Source: Erysipelatoclostridium sp. AM42-17
GTDB lineage: Bacteria > Bacillota_I > Bacilli_A > Erysipelotrichales > Coprobacillaceae
Direction: 5' to 3'
DNA length: 61,752 bases
Assembly (NCBI RefSeq): GCF_003480255.1
Contig: NZ_QUIN01000011.1
Location: 1 to 61,752 of the forward strand
Shown here in pieces: positions 28,136 through 38,800 of this stretch; the first letter of the stretch is position 1; every line of letters begins with the position of its first letter. Under the pieces are notes generated by a model. That model ran no database searches and was not told where the DNA came from. It saw only the letters and a list, made by a program, of their open reading frames with translations. Both the position numbers and the translations under genes were made by a program.

Positions 28136-29275
28136 ATGAAATTAGAAAAGAAAAATATATTATTTATTGCTGTCATCTTTTTTTGGTTTGGTCAATATGT
28201 TTATATACCTTATCAAACACCATATTTAACACTCATTCATACAAGTGCATCTTTTATTGGTTTGATTGTAGGAACTTATGGAATCTCACAAATGGTATTA
28301 AGATTGCCAGTAGGATTATTAGCAGATTATAAAAATAAACATAAAGTTATTATGATGATCGGGTCTTTATCATCAGGAATGGCGTCACTATTTAGAATTA
28401 TCTTTAATAATGGGATTGGTTTTTTAATTGGTAATTTATTTTCAGGACTAGCTAGTGCAATGTGGATATCCTTTATGGTTATGTATATGAGTTTTTATGA
28501 TCAAGATCATCAAGCTAAGGCGACAAGTTCAATTGTTGTCGCTAATAATTTAGGTATGCTTATTGGTTTTATAACAAGTACACTTTTATATGACGTTGTA
28601 GGAATGACATTTATTTGTATGTTAAGTGTACTATCAGGTTTAATCAGTGCTTTCTTTATCTTTCTTCTACCAAAAGAAGAGGCGCAGCCTACTACAAAAA
28701 CGATACCTTCACTACTCAAAATATGTTTACAAAAAAATCTTATTGTATACTCACTTCTTGCCCTAGTTCAACAAGGCGTGCAAATGACAACAACAATGTC
28801 CTTTACAAATCAAATTATTAAAAATTTAGGGGCAACATCTTTACAAATAGGTCTTTCTTCTATTATTTATATGTTATCAGCGGTATGCTTTGCAAAAATG
28901 GCCTCAAGTAAGTTATGTATGTCATTATCAACAGGGAAATGGATTACGATCACTTTCTTTACAACAGCAATCTATTGTATTCTTGTTCCCCAATGTTCAT
29001 CATTGTATCTTCTTTACATATTACAAATTTTACCGGGTATGGCTACTGGGATTTTATTTTCTTATCTAACAAGTGAGGCCATGAAATATGTTCCTCAAGA
29101 ATGTAAATCAACAGCTATGGGATTCTTTCAAGCTGTTTATGCTTTGGGAATGACATTATTTCCAATTATATGTGGTCATATTGTCAGTGTATCATCCATG
29201 CTTTATGCATATTTATTTTTGGCTTGTATTTGTATCATTGCCGGATTATTATCGGCTATCTATTGCAAATCATGA
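28136..29275 (+). CDS. MFS transporter
   Basis: A 379-residue polytopic protein with about 12 transmembrane helices and the MFS loop motif RLPVGLLADYKNKHK between helices 2 and 3. Substrate unknown. Both ATG 28136 (AGAGGAAAGATC upstream) and ATG 28115 (GAGG five bases upstream) are plausible starts; family alignment favours the former. The IS200 element now separates it from the flavin oxidoreductase genes. It may once have been cotranscribed with them and carry their substrate, but this is a guess. Confidence 0.85.
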   Translation: MKLEKKNILFIAVIFFWFGQYVYIPYQTPYLTLIHTSASFIGLIVGTYGISQMVLRLPVGLLADYKNKHKVIMMIGSLSSGMASLFRIIFNNGIGFLIGNLFSGLASAMWISFMVMYMSFYDQDHQAKATSSIVVANNLGMLIGFITSTLLYDVVGMTFICMLSVLSGLISAFFIFLLPKEEAQPTTKTIPSLLKICLQKNLIVYSLLALVQQGVQMTTTMSFTNQIIKNLGATSLQIGLSSIIYMLSAVCFAKMASSKLCMSLSTGKWITITFFTTAIYCILVPQCSSLYLLYILQILPGMATGILFSYLTSEAMKYVPQECKSTAMGFFQAVYALGMTLFPIICGHIVSVSSMLYAYLFLACICIIAGLLSAIYCKS

Positions 29276-29307
29276 CGAAATAGGTATCTATTTATCGATA
29301 TAATTGA

Positions 29308-30535
29308 TATAATGTCCATGCTTATTTATGGGAGGGAAATATGAAGAACTTACAGGAAAAATATATAGCCGGACTAGATGGTTTACGTGCTGTAGCTGTC
29401 TTGATGGTTATTGGTTATCATTTAAAACTGCCTATTTTTAAAGGTGGAGTTTTAGGAGTGACAATCTTTTTTGTCATATCAGGATTTTTAATTACCAGAT
29501 TACTACTACAAGAATTACAAAAAACAAATAAAATAGATTTAAAGAATTTTTGGATAAAAAGAATTAAACGTATTTGGCCAGCCCTTATTTTAATGGTTTC
29601 TGTAACAGTCATTGTCTGTGCTTTATTTAATCGTTTATTACTATCTAAGGCCAGCCAAGATTATATTTCAGTATTACTAGGATATAATAACTGGTATCAG
29701 ATATTTAATAATATTTCATATTTTGATAATGGGGGTGCTCCATCACCATTATTACATTGTTGGTCATTAGCGATAGAGACCCAATTCTATCTTATTTTCC
29801 CATTGATTATCATTATCATCGCAAAGCTTAAATCAACAAAGAAAGAACGTTATCAAGTCCTTTCTATTATTACAACAGTATTGATTATTGTTTCTTCATT
29901 ATTAATGATGATTTTATTTAATCCAAATGGAGATCCAAGTCGTGTCTATTATGGATTAGATACAAGATGCTTTTCATTATTAGTAGGAGCGTTACTCGCT
30001 ATCATTGTAGAAAGTGATATCAAGATAGGTCTAACAAAACCAGCAAATGATATTATTGGAATCATTTCATTAATATGTGTTTGTATAATTGTAACAAAAG
30101 TGGCCGGATATGATGCATTTCTATATAAGGGAGGATATCTTCTAACTTCTATTCTTACAGCATTTGTGATCTTATCGATCTTAAGAAAACAAAGTATGCT
30201 ATCTAAGTTTTTATCAATACCGGTTATTGATTGGTTAGGAAAACTATCATATAGTATCTACTTATGGCATTATCCAATTATTATTTTAATAAGTGGGGGA
30301 AAAACTTCATCATGGTACATCATGTTAATTGAAGTTATTTTAACCCTTGTACTAGCGAGTGCATCATATTATTTAGTAGAAACACCAATAAGAAGAGGTA
30401 TCTTATCTAAGACAGTAAAGATGTTGAAAGACAAGATTCAAAAAGATCAAAGAGTCATCAAAAAAGGAATCACGATTGCCTCAGTTTGTCTAGCATTACT
30501 TATAACAAGTAGTCTATGTGTAGCTTTTGTTCCTA
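29308..30535 (+). repeat. First copy of a 1.2-kb direct duplication (acyltransferase genes)
   Basis: From the shared TATAATGTCCATGCTTATT leader through the acyltransferase-3 domain, this segment matches 31194-32420 with only scattered differences; the first about 96 residues of both proteins are identical. The copies part in the linker and SGNH domains. Confidence 0.9.
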
Positions 30536-31137
30536 AAGAAACTATGTCAAAACAGATTACCCAAACAACAAAAACTCAACCTAAAAAGAAACAAACACCA
30601 GCACCTCAACAAAGTCAACCAACATTATCACAAGAAGAAGTATGTAGTAAGCTTAATATCTTTGTCATTGGTGATTCAGTGGCTTTGGGTGCTTCATCAA
30701 AATTACAAGAAACATTCCCTCAAGGAAAAATAGACGCCAAAGTATCTAGACATTGTTCAGATAGTGTAGATATTTTACAAGCAGCACTGAATTCAGGATG
30801 GAACGGTGATGGACTTATTTTCTCTCTTGGTACCAATGGTCCTGTATACGACTTTATGCCTAAAGTACGCAGTATGTTAGATGCCAACAAACCAATGTTT
30901 GTCTTATCTGTTCATGCACCTTATCAATCATGGAGTGATGATAACAACGCAAAAATCAAACAATTTGTTGATGAAAATGATAATGTTTATTTAATTGATT
31001 GGGCAAGTTATAGTGAAGGACATCCAGATTGGTTTGTAAAAGATGAAACGCATTTAACGGATACAGGGATAGATGCTTTTAATAATTGTATAAAAGAAAA
31101 AGTATTTTCAGTATTTAAAGATAAAAAGGTGAATTAA
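29341..31137 (+). CDS. OatA-like peptidoglycan/polysaccharide O-acetyltransferase, copy 1
   Basis: A 598-residue membrane enzyme: acyltransferase-3 domain with about 10-11 helices (1-395; GLDGLRAVAVLMVIGYH with the catalytic His, SIYLWHYPIII near residue 300), a threonine-, lysine- and glutamine-rich linker (about 400-430), and an extracytoplasmic SGNH domain (430-598; VIGDSVALG, SLGTNGP, KDETHLTDTG). OatA proteins O-acetylate muramic acid, giving lysozyme resistance. The substrate here is inferred. An almost identical paralogue follows. Its terminator hairpin contains the stop codon. Confidence 0.9.
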   Translation: MKNLQEKYIAGLDGLRAVAVLMVIGYHLKLPIFKGGVLGVTIFFVISGFLITRLLLQELQKTNKIDLKNFWIKRIKRIWPALILMVSVTVIVCALFNRLLLSKASQDYISVLLGYNNWYQIFNNISYFDNGGAPSPLLHCWSLAIETQFYLIFPLIIIIIAKLKSTKKERYQVLSIITTVLIIVSSLLMMILFNPNGDPSRVYYGLDTRCFSLLVGALLAIIVESDIKIGLTKPANDIIGIISLICVCIIVTKVAGYDAFLYKGGYLLTSILTAFVILSILRKQSMLSKFLSIPVIDWLGKLSYSIYLWHYPIIILISGGKTSSWYIMLIEVILTLVLASASYYLVETPIRRGILSKTVKMLKDKIQKDQRVIKKGITIASVCLALLITSSLCVAFVPKETMSKQITQTTKTQPKKKQTPAPQQSQPTLSQEEVCSKLNIFVIGDSVALGASSKLQETFPQGKIDAKVSRHCSDSVDILQAALNSGWNGDGLIFSLGTNGPVYDFMPKVRSMLDANKPMFVLSVHAPYQSWSDDNNAKIKQFVDENDNVYLIDWASYSEGHPDWFVKDETHLTDTGIDAFNNCIKEKVFSVFKDKKVN

Positions 31138-31149
31138 TCACCTTTTTTT
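31123..31149 (+). terminator. Terminator overlapping the stop codon of acyltransferase copy 1
   Basis: AAAAAGGTGA - ATTAA - TCACCTTTTT plus TT; the stop TAA is in the loop. Confidence 0.8.
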
Positions 31150-31193
31150 GTATAATTTGATAAAATTTGTATTTTTATAATTCATATTTTTGT

Positions 31194-32420
31194 TATAATG
31201 TCCATGCTTATTATGGGAGGGAAATATGAAGAATTTACAGGAAAAATATATAGCCGGACTAGATGGATTACGGGCTGTGGCTGTCTTGATGGTTATTGGT
31301 TATCATTTAAAACTGCCTATTTTTAAGGGTGGGGTCTTAGGAGTGACAATCTTTTTTGTCATATCAGGATTTTTAATTACCAGATTATTACTACAAGAAT
31401 TACAAAAAACAAATAAAATAGATTTAAAGAATTTTTGGATAAAAAGAATTAAACGTATTTGGCCAGCCCTTATTTTAATGGTGTCAGTGACAGTTATTTT
31501 AAGTGCTATTTTTAATCGTTTAGTTTTTACGAAAGCTTGTCGAGATTTTATATCTGCTTTACTAGGATATAATAACTGGTATCAGATATTTAATAATATT
31601 TCATATTTTGATAATGGGGGTGCTCCATCACCATTATTACATTGTTGGTCATTAGCGATAGAAACCCAATTCTATCTTATTTTCCCATTGATTATCATTA
31701 TTATCGCAAAGTTTAAATCAACAAAGAAAGAACGTCATCAAGTTCTTTCTGTTATCACAACATTACTTATTATTATTTCTGCAATCTTAATGGCTGTCTT
31801 GTTTAATCCAAATGGAGATCCAAGTCGTGTTTATTATGGATTAGATACAAGATGTTTTTCATTATTAGTAGGAGCGTTACTCGCTATCATTGTAGAAAGT
31901 GATATCAAGATAGGTTTAACTAAACCAGCAAATGATATTATTGGAATCATTTCATTAGTATGTGTATGTATAATTGTAACAAAAGTAGCCGGATATGATG
32001 CTTTTCTATATAAGGGAGGATATCTTCTAACTTCTATTCTTACAGCATTTGTGATCTTATCGATCTTAAGAAAACAAAGTATGCTATCTAAGTTTTTATC
32101 AATACCGGTTATTGATTGGTTAGGAAAACTATCATATAGTATCTACTTATGGCATTATCCGATTATTATTTTAATTAGTGGCGGACAAAGTGCTTCTCTT
32201 TCAATTATGTTATTAGAAGTTACTTTGACATTAGTGGCTTCAGTATTATCATATTATTTAGTAGAAACACCAATAAGAAGAGGTATCTTATCTAAGACAA
32301 TAAAGATGTTAAAAGACAAGATTCAAAAAGATCAAAGGGTCATCAAAAAAGGAATCACGATTGCCTCTGTTTGTTTAGCGTTAGTTGTTACGAGTACGTT
32401 ATGTGTAGCCTTTGTTCCTA
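31194..32420 (+). repeat. Second copy of the 1.2-kb direct duplication
   Basis: Counterpart of 29308-30535, about 1.89 kb further on. The promoter-like TATAAT, leader, ribosome site GGGAGGGAAAT and the whole acyltransferase-3 part are repeated. Confidence 0.9.
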
Positions 32421-33076
32421 AAGAAAATATGTCAGATGATATCGTTCAAGAATCATCAAACAAAGTCGTAAAGAAAGACATCAAGAAACCTGAAACAACA
32501 CCATCTACAACCAATAGTCAAGATAGTCAATATGTAGATTTATCTAATGGTCAAGAAATTATCAATAACTTAGATGTTTTTGTTATTGGTGATTCGATTG
32601 TAAGTGGATCTTTTGCTAAGTTCCAAGAGACATTCCCTCATTTAAAACTAAGTAGTAAAGAATCAAGACAAGCTAATTTAAGTATTCCTATTTTAACTTC
32701 AGCATTAAATGAAGAAGGATGGAATGGGGATAGTTTAATCTTTGCTTTAGGAACAAATGGTCCATTATATGACTATTTACCTAAAGTAAGAGAACTCTTA
32801 CCACAAGATAAAACGATGTTTGTTATTTCTTTACATGCACCTTATACTCAGTGGCAAGATGATAATAATCAAAAAATAGAAGAATTCTGTAAAAATACAG
32901 ATAATGTTTATTTGATTGATTGGGCTCAATATTGTAAAGGACATAATGATTGGTTTGAAAAAGATCAAACTCATCCTAATAAACTTGGGGGAACTGAACA
33001 ATTCTTAAATTGTATTAAAGAAAGTATTATTAAAGCATATCAAAAAGATAAAATTAAACTCACTAAAAAATCATAA
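31226..33076 (+). CDS. OatA-like peptidoglycan/polysaccharide O-acetyltransferase, copy 2
   Basis: A 616-residue paralogue of the gene before it, same plan: acyltransferase-3 domain, low-complexity linker, SGNH domain (VIGDSIVSGS, ALGTNGP, KDQTHPNKLG). The membrane part is nearly identical to copy 1, but the linker is unrelated and the SGNH domain differs at many positions. This pattern means either recent duplication with fast change of the outer domain, or gene conversion that keeps the membrane part alike. Both SGNH domains keep their catalytic Ser and His, so both should work, perhaps on different acceptors. Confidence 0.9.
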   Translation: MKNLQEKYIAGLDGLRAVAVLMVIGYHLKLPIFKGGVLGVTIFFVISGFLITRLLLQELQKTNKIDLKNFWIKRIKRIWPALILMVSVTVILSAIFNRLVFTKACRDFISALLGYNNWYQIFNNISYFDNGGAPSPLLHCWSLAIETQFYLIFPLIIIIIAKFKSTKKERHQVLSVITTLLIIISAILMAVLFNPNGDPSRVYYGLDTRCFSLLVGALLAIIVESDIKIGLTKPANDIIGIISLVCVCIIVTKVAGYDAFLYKGGYLLTSILTAFVILSILRKQSMLSKFLSIPVIDWLGKLSYSIYLWHYPIIILISGGQSASLSIMLLEVTLTLVASVLSYYLVETPIRRGILSKTIKMLKDKIQKDQRVIKKGITIASVCLALVVTSTLCVAFVPKENMSDDIVQESSNKVVKKDIKKPETTPSTTNSQDSQYVDLSNGQEIINNLDVFVIGDSIVSGSFAKFQETFPHLKLSSKESRQANLSIPILTSALNEEGWNGDSLIFALGTNGPLYDYLPKVRELLPQDKTMFVISLHAPYTQWQDDNNQKIEEFCKNTDNVYLIDWAQYCKGHNDWFEKDQTHPNKLGGTEQFLNCIKESIIKAYQKDKIKLTKKS

Positions 33077-33101
33077 GAGGTTTCAAATAACCTCTTATTT
33101 T
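33074..33101 (+). terminator. Terminator starting at the stop codon of acyltransferase copy 2
   Basis: TAAGAGGTT - TCAAAT - AACCTCTTA followed by TTTTAT. Confidence 0.75.
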
Positions 33102-33125
33102 ATATAATGAGATAGAGGTAACAAT

Positions 33126-33941
33126 ATGAATTACGAATTAGAAGTTGTTGATACAAAAGAATATGAAAGTGCTAAAATATATCATCTTTATTTACCGCAT
33201 TATCATTATATGAAACAACACTTTCATCATAATGTAGAATTAGTCTATTTAATACAAGGAAGCTTTATGGGTTATATAAATGGTAAGGCTTATCATGTGT
33301 GTGAAAATGAACTCTTTTTAGTCAATACAAATGAAATTCATTACTTTGAGATGCTGGAAGATTGTCAAATGATCACAATCCTTATCTCTTATGATGCTTT
33401 AAAACAATATGAACCTCAAATAGATAACTATTATTTTGATATTCACTTATCTTTAGATAGACAACAAGAATTAAAAGAAATAATTCAGACTATGGATCAA
33501 TATCGTAAAAGTCAAGATCACTATAAATATCTTAAAGTTATTGAATACTTACATCGTATTTATTATCTATTATTAACTGATTATAAAATAAAAAGAACAA
33601 CCCCTTTATTAACTAATACGCATCGTATTCAAAATATCTTAGAATACATCGAATTACATTACGGGCAATCATTAAGTATTTCATTATTAGCCCAAGAATT
33701 TCATTATTCACCTAACTATTTATGTCGTTATTTTAAAAAGATGTGTGGCATGACTGTTTTACAATATATTAAAACGGTTCAACTTAATCATGCTTATATT
33801 GATGTGTGTAGCACAGATTTATCTATTGCGACTATTAGTCATCGTCATGGTTTTGTTGACAGTAAATCATTTATCAAAGCTTTTAAACAAAAATATGGAA
33901 AAACACCGGGAACTTATCGAAAGGATAATAAATGCCTATAA
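33126..33941 (+). CDS. AraC-family regulator with cupin sensor
   Basis: A 271-residue protein. The N-terminal cupin (LPHYHYMKQHFHHNVELVYL, with several His) probably binds sugar; the AraC double HTH lies at about 165-268 (SLLAQEFHYSPNYLCRYFKK; AFKQKYGKTPGTYRK). Ribosome site AGAGGTAACAAT. It is 66 bp upstream of the GH13 glucosidase, same strand, with no terminator between, so it is very likely the local activator and cotranscribed. Confidence 0.9.
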   Translation: MNYELEVVDTKEYESAKIYHLYLPHYHYMKQHFHHNVELVYLIQGSFMGYINGKAYHVCENELFLVNTNEIHYFEMLEDCQMITILISYDALKQYEPQIDNYYFDIHLSLDRQQELKEIIQTMDQYRKSQDHYKYLKVIEYLHRIYYLLLTDYKIKRTTPLLTNTHRIQNILEYIELHYGQSLSISLLAQEFHYSPNYLCRYFKKMCGMTVLQYIKTVQLNHAYIDVCSTDLSIATISHRHGFVDSKSFIKAFKQKYGKTPGTYRKDNKCL

Positions 33942-34007
33942 GATAGGTCCTTTTTGGGTATAAAAGATAAAATAAAAAGATAAAATGTTAGATGAAAGAG
34001 GTGGAAT

Positions 34008-35672
34008 ATGAAAACATGGTGGAAAGAGAGCGTTATTTATCAAATTTATCCTAAAAGCTTCTATGATAGTAATGGGGATGGAATTGGTGATTTAAAAGGA
34101 ATTATATTAAAGTTAGATTATTTAAAAGAATTAGGAATAGATATTATTTGGTTATCACCTGTCTATGCTTCACCACAAGTTGATAATGGTTATGATATTA
34201 GTGATTATCAGGCAATCTCTAAAGAATATGGAACAATGGAAGATTTTGATTGTTTATTAAAAGAAGCACATCAAAGAGGAATCAAGGTTGTGATGGATTT
34301 AGTTGTTAATCATACCTCCAATCAACATCCTTGGTTTATTGAAAGCAGAAAAAGCAAAGATAATCCTTATCGTGATTACTATATTTGGAAAGAAGGCAAG
34401 AATCATCAAGCACCTAATAACTGGGAATCAGTCTTTTCCGGTTCTTCGTGGCAATACGATAAGCAAACGGATATGTATTACTTGCATCTTTATTCTGATA
34501 AACAACCGGATTTAAATTGGGAAAATGAAGATGTAAGAAATGATATTTATAAGATGATGAGATGGTGGTTAGATAAAGGTATTGATGGTTTTAGAATGGA
34601 TGTCATTAATAAATTAAGTAAAGTACAAACATTCCAAGATGTTTTTCCACAAACTAAAAAATATATGAGACCATCAAAATATGTCAGTAATGGACCAAGA
34701 ATTCATGAATTCTTAAAAGAGATGAATCAAAAAGCATTATCTCATTATGATGTCATGACAGTTGGGGAAATTACTTCGTGTACTATTGAACAAGCTAAAC
34801 AATATACAGGAGAAAATGAGCATGAATTAAGCATGTTATTTCAATTTGAACATACTGATGTTGATGCGGGTCCTTATGGTAAATGGACACCGGTTCCTTT
34901 AGATTTAGTAAAACTAAAGAAGATTCTTACAAAATGGCAATATGGTTTACAAGAAGAAGGATGGAATAGTTTATTTTGGGATAATCATGATCAACCTAGA
35001 GTCTTATCAAGATTTGGTAATTTAGATTATATGCAAGACTCAGCTAAAATGTTAGCTACGACTTTACACTTTTTAAAAGGGACACCTTATATTTATCAAG
35101 GTGAAGAAATAGGCATGACAAATTATCCTTTTACCTCTTTAGATGAAGTCAGAGATGTTGAAGTATTCAATGCTTACCAAGATTTAGTTAAAGATAAAAA
35201 AGCATTAACGCATGAACAAATGATGAAAGGAATCTGTGCAAGTAGTCGTGATAACGCAAGAACACCAATGCAATGGAATAATGAAAACAATGCTGGTTTT
35301 ACAACCGGTAATCCCTGGATCAATGTTAATCCAAACTATAAAACCATTAATGTTCACCAACAATTATTAGATCCTAATTCTATCTTTCATTATTATCAAA
35401 AATTAATTCAGTTAAGACATCAAATGCCAATCATTGTTTATGGTACATATGAATTATTAGAAGAAAATCATCCTGATTTATATATTTATACCAGAACATA
35501 TCAAGATGAAAAATTATTAGTTATTAATAATTTTTCTAGTCATGAATATGACTATGAATTAAAAGAATTTAGGTATAGTCAGTTATTAATTTCTAATGAT
35601 CAATGTGATAAAATACACGATATTTTACATATCAAACCTTATGGCTGTTACGCCTTGTTACAAAAGATGTAA
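34008..35672 (+). CDS. GH13 alpha-glucosidase (oligo-1,6-glucosidase / trehalose-6-P hydrolase type)
   Basis: A 554-residue intracellular GH13 enzyme. Conserved regions in order: MDLVVNHTSNQHPWF (region I), GFRMDVINKLSK (region II, nucleophile Asp), MTVGEIT (region III, acid Glu) and WDNHDQPR (region IV, third catalytic Asp). The Val after region II aspartate points to alpha-1,6/alpha-1,1 cleaving members (oligo-1,6-glucosidase, dextran glucosidase, TreC) rather than amylases. Start follows AAAGAGGTGGAAT. A paralogue with different inner loops sits at 52554. The AraC gene upstream is the likely regulator. Confidence 0.9.
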   Translation: MKTWWKESVIYQIYPKSFYDSNGDGIGDLKGIILKLDYLKELGIDIIWLSPVYASPQVDNGYDISDYQAISKEYGTMEDFDCLLKEAHQRGIKVVMDLVVNHTSNQHPWFIESRKSKDNPYRDYYIWKEGKNHQAPNNWESVFSGSSWQYDKQTDMYYLHLYSDKQPDLNWENEDVRNDIYKMMRWWLDKGIDGFRMDVINKLSKVQTFQDVFPQTKKYMRPSKYVSNGPRIHEFLKEMNQKALSHYDVMTVGEITSCTIEQAKQYTGENEHELSMLFQFEHTDVDAGPYGKWTPVPLDLVKLKKILTKWQYGLQEEGWNSLFWDNHDQPRVLSRFGNLDYMQDSAKMLATTLHFLKGTPYIYQGEEIGMTNYPFTSLDEVRDVEVFNAYQDLVKDKKALTHEQMMKGICASSRDNARTPMQWNNENNAGFTTGNPWINVNPNYKTINVHQQLLDPNSIFHYYQKLIQLRHQMPIIVYGTYELLEENHPDLYIYTRTYQDEKLLVINNFSSHEYDYELKEFRYSQLLISNDQCDKIHDILHIKPYGCYALLQKM

Positions 35673-35721
35673 CATATCTCTTAAAAATTGTTTATTTTTT
35701 AAAACATATCATTATATTTAA

Positions 35722-35830
35722 AGTTGTAATAGATAGGCAAAACTATTGAAAAATAGTGACGCAAAGCTATAGGGGCTTTAAACTGCCAGCCAGCTGCACT
35801 CAGTTCATTTGATTGCATTTGGCTTTTATT
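35722..35830 (+). ncRNA. c-di-GMP-I (GEMM) riboswitch
   Basis: The aptamer shows the class I landmarks: GATAGGCAAA, the P2 hairpin ACTATT-GAAA-AATAGT with GAAA tetraloop, the invariant GACGCAAAGC, then TATAGGGGC and the P3 end CTGCCAGCCAGCTGC. Directly after, AGCCAGCTGCA (35788-35798) can pair with TGCATTTGGCT (35814-35824) in front of TTTTATTTT. That would be a weak terminator using bases needed by the aptamer, so ligand binding would favour read-through (an ON switch; inferred). It lies 30 bp before the start codon of a large surface adhesin gene. Confidence 0.87.
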
Positions 35831-35857
35831 TTACATAAATGATGGAAGAGGATATCT

Positions 35858-38800
35858 ATGAAGAAAAGATGTAAATTTATATTATGCTTCATGGTTTGTT
35901 TAAGCATGTTAATGGGTATGTTACCTACAACAGCTTATGCAGATAATTCAGCAGTTGTGATTTCATCTGCGCAATTACTAGAAAATAACGGATCAGTATA
36001 TGGAAATGGTATCCTTACTGGTACAACAGATAATGGTACTGAAGAAATGGATGATAAATGTTAGAATAGAGCTGATGATACTAATCGAGGGTATGATAAC
36101 TCGAATGCAAATGATATTGTTCGTTCATTTGATGTCATTACTTATAATATTAATACAGGAGTAAATAACTTAGGTGGAAAAGCACATAAAATAGGATTTA
36201 TTGTTGAGATACCTAATGATCAAGCTCTAGATGTAACTTCAATTAATGGAGAACTTATTTCAGAAAAAGAAGAAAATGATAAAAAAATATATAATTTTCA
36301 ATGGGATGTAGAAGCTAACCAATCTGCAGGATCTATTGAACATGGTTTTATAATAAATGTTGGTAACAAACATCAAGGAGATGTTATTGAACCAAAGGTT
36401 ACAGTTTACGTTGATGATGAAGCTAACAGTAAAACTGTAGCAATGCAACCAGTTACTGTTACCTCAGCCCCAATGTATAATATTGTATTAAAAAAAGGAA
36501 ATTTCCAAAATACGTTTAATATTTATGATTTTGGAGCAAAAGACAAAACAGCCTATAAAGAAAATGCAGCAGCTTATAAAGATAGTGATTACAAAGTTAC
36601 TGGTTTTAGACAAGTTTTTGGTTTTGCTTTAGAAATTAAAAAGCCGGGAAATGGAATCAAAGGTGTTGAATTACCAGATCCTAGTCAATATTTTACTTTT
36701 GATATCAATTTATCAGATTATAAGGTAAATGGAGAATCAGCTAATGATACGGGATTTGTACCTCTTTTATATTATTGTGGAGCTAATAACGCAGGTGGAG
36801 CGCAAGTTAATGGCATCCCATTTACAGATAGTAGTGCGTCAGGTAAAACACCTCAACCAGAAAAATATTGTGATAATAGTGGGGAATATACAATAACTCA
36901 AGAAGGATCAACTTTACATGTTAAAGTAAAAAATTATAGTGTAGATTATAAAAAATTTCCTCAAAAAGATGCATATGGAAATATTTCTTATTGGGATGGA
37001 AAACAAGTAGAAATGATGAAAGATGGATTTTTTTCATCATACCAATTCCAAGTAGTTTATCCTTATAAAAATGCAAATGGGGATACTTTAATGAGTCAAT
37101 TTGGTGTAGACCAAATTAGTGCTAATGCATCTGTAACAGTAAATAATATGCACGCAGTATCAGAAACAAATACTACATCTGATCAAGAAACAATCCCATT
37201 ATATAACAGTGATGGTACTTTATATGAAAATACAGATAATAAAGCAAGTGAAACATTCACAAAAAATAATAAAGGGACACGTGACCATGCTATTATTTAT
37301 TCAAATAGAGATTCAGCAAATTGGAATAATGGTTATACTGATGGTTCAGGAAATAAAGATGATGATATTGCAACTGTAGGAGCTAAAGATCTTGCATTTA
37401 CGGCTACTTATAGTCAAACTAATGTAGGTGAAGCAGACGAATCAAGTCAAGTGCCATTAGGAATTGAACAAATGGTACTCTTTGATCGAAATGCCATAGA
37501 ATTAAAAAAAGATATGAATGTTAACTTATCGAATAAGGAAGGCTATGAAGCTGAATATTTATATCTACATCATAAAGATGGACAAGGTTTAACTGCAGAA
37601 TCAATGCGTAGTGCACAGTTAAGTGATTTTAATATAACAGATGATTCAACCGATTGCGATGGTGTTGTTGTTCGTTATCGTGGATGCTATACAAATAAAG
37701 AAAGTACAAATTTAAATCAAATGACAAGATTCTTCTGTAATGTTAAACCTAATTATGACTTGTCAGATCATGTTTATATGATTACTGCTGTAACGAATAC
37801 ATGGGATGCAAGAGATTTAACAGATGAAGAAAAAGCACAAATATTAGCTGATACACATAAAACAAGTATTAATAACATTACAAGAGCAGAATATAGTAAA
37901 TGGATAAAAGATCATCCAGAAGTTAACTTATTTGATCATGCACACACACAAGCGGCAATAGATCATAGAGATTACTATACTGTTCCTGAATATGTTAATA
38001 AAAAGTATAATCCAGATTCAACAACACATAAGTTTAGTAGGAATAGTGCTGATGCTTTATATTTAGTTCCTTATACAGTATCTATTCAAAAGAAAGTAGC
38101 ACAAAAAGAAAACGATAAAATTAAAACAAGTTATAATGTAAGTAAAAAAGAAAGATACGTTGATTATGTTGTTGCAAGCCAAATTACTTTTGCGAATAAT
38201 GGTAACACCAGATAAGGATGCAAAAACAACAGTTTATTATACAGATACTTTACCTAAAGGTCTTACTTACGTTGATAGTACATTGTATTTAGGCGGAACT
38301 TATAAGTCAAAAGATAAAGATAAAGGTACAGTAACTGGAGGAACAAAAAATTGAGCCAACGGAAGTTACAAAAAATGAAAACGGGACAACAACATTAAAA
38401 TGGGAAGTTCCTAATGTTTCATTAAGCGAAACTCAATTACCTCAAATTCATTATTCATGTAAAATTGGTGATGATGAAAATCCAGAAAATGATGTTAATG
38501 ATCAAGTTGCATTAAAGAATAATATTGGAATTCAAACAACTGAAGATCAAAGAGAACTTACATCAGCTAATGATAATATTGCTTCTACTTCAATTACAGT
38601 TGTAAAAGATAAAGAATATTATTTAACAAAAAGTGGAAAACAAACACTAGAATTAAATGATACAGCTTATTTCGATTTAACAATTACAAATAATAGTTCA
38701 AGTAATCAAGAAAATTTATTTGTTGTCGATACAATGCCACAAGATGGTATTAATGGAACTGTGATGAAAGGACAATATAAAATTTCTAAAGTCACAATTA

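Noticed and set aside
35655..35673. Terminator at the end of the first GH13 gene
   Set aside because: TGTTAC/GTAACA can pair but no T run follows, and the c-di-GMP riboswitch begins soon after.
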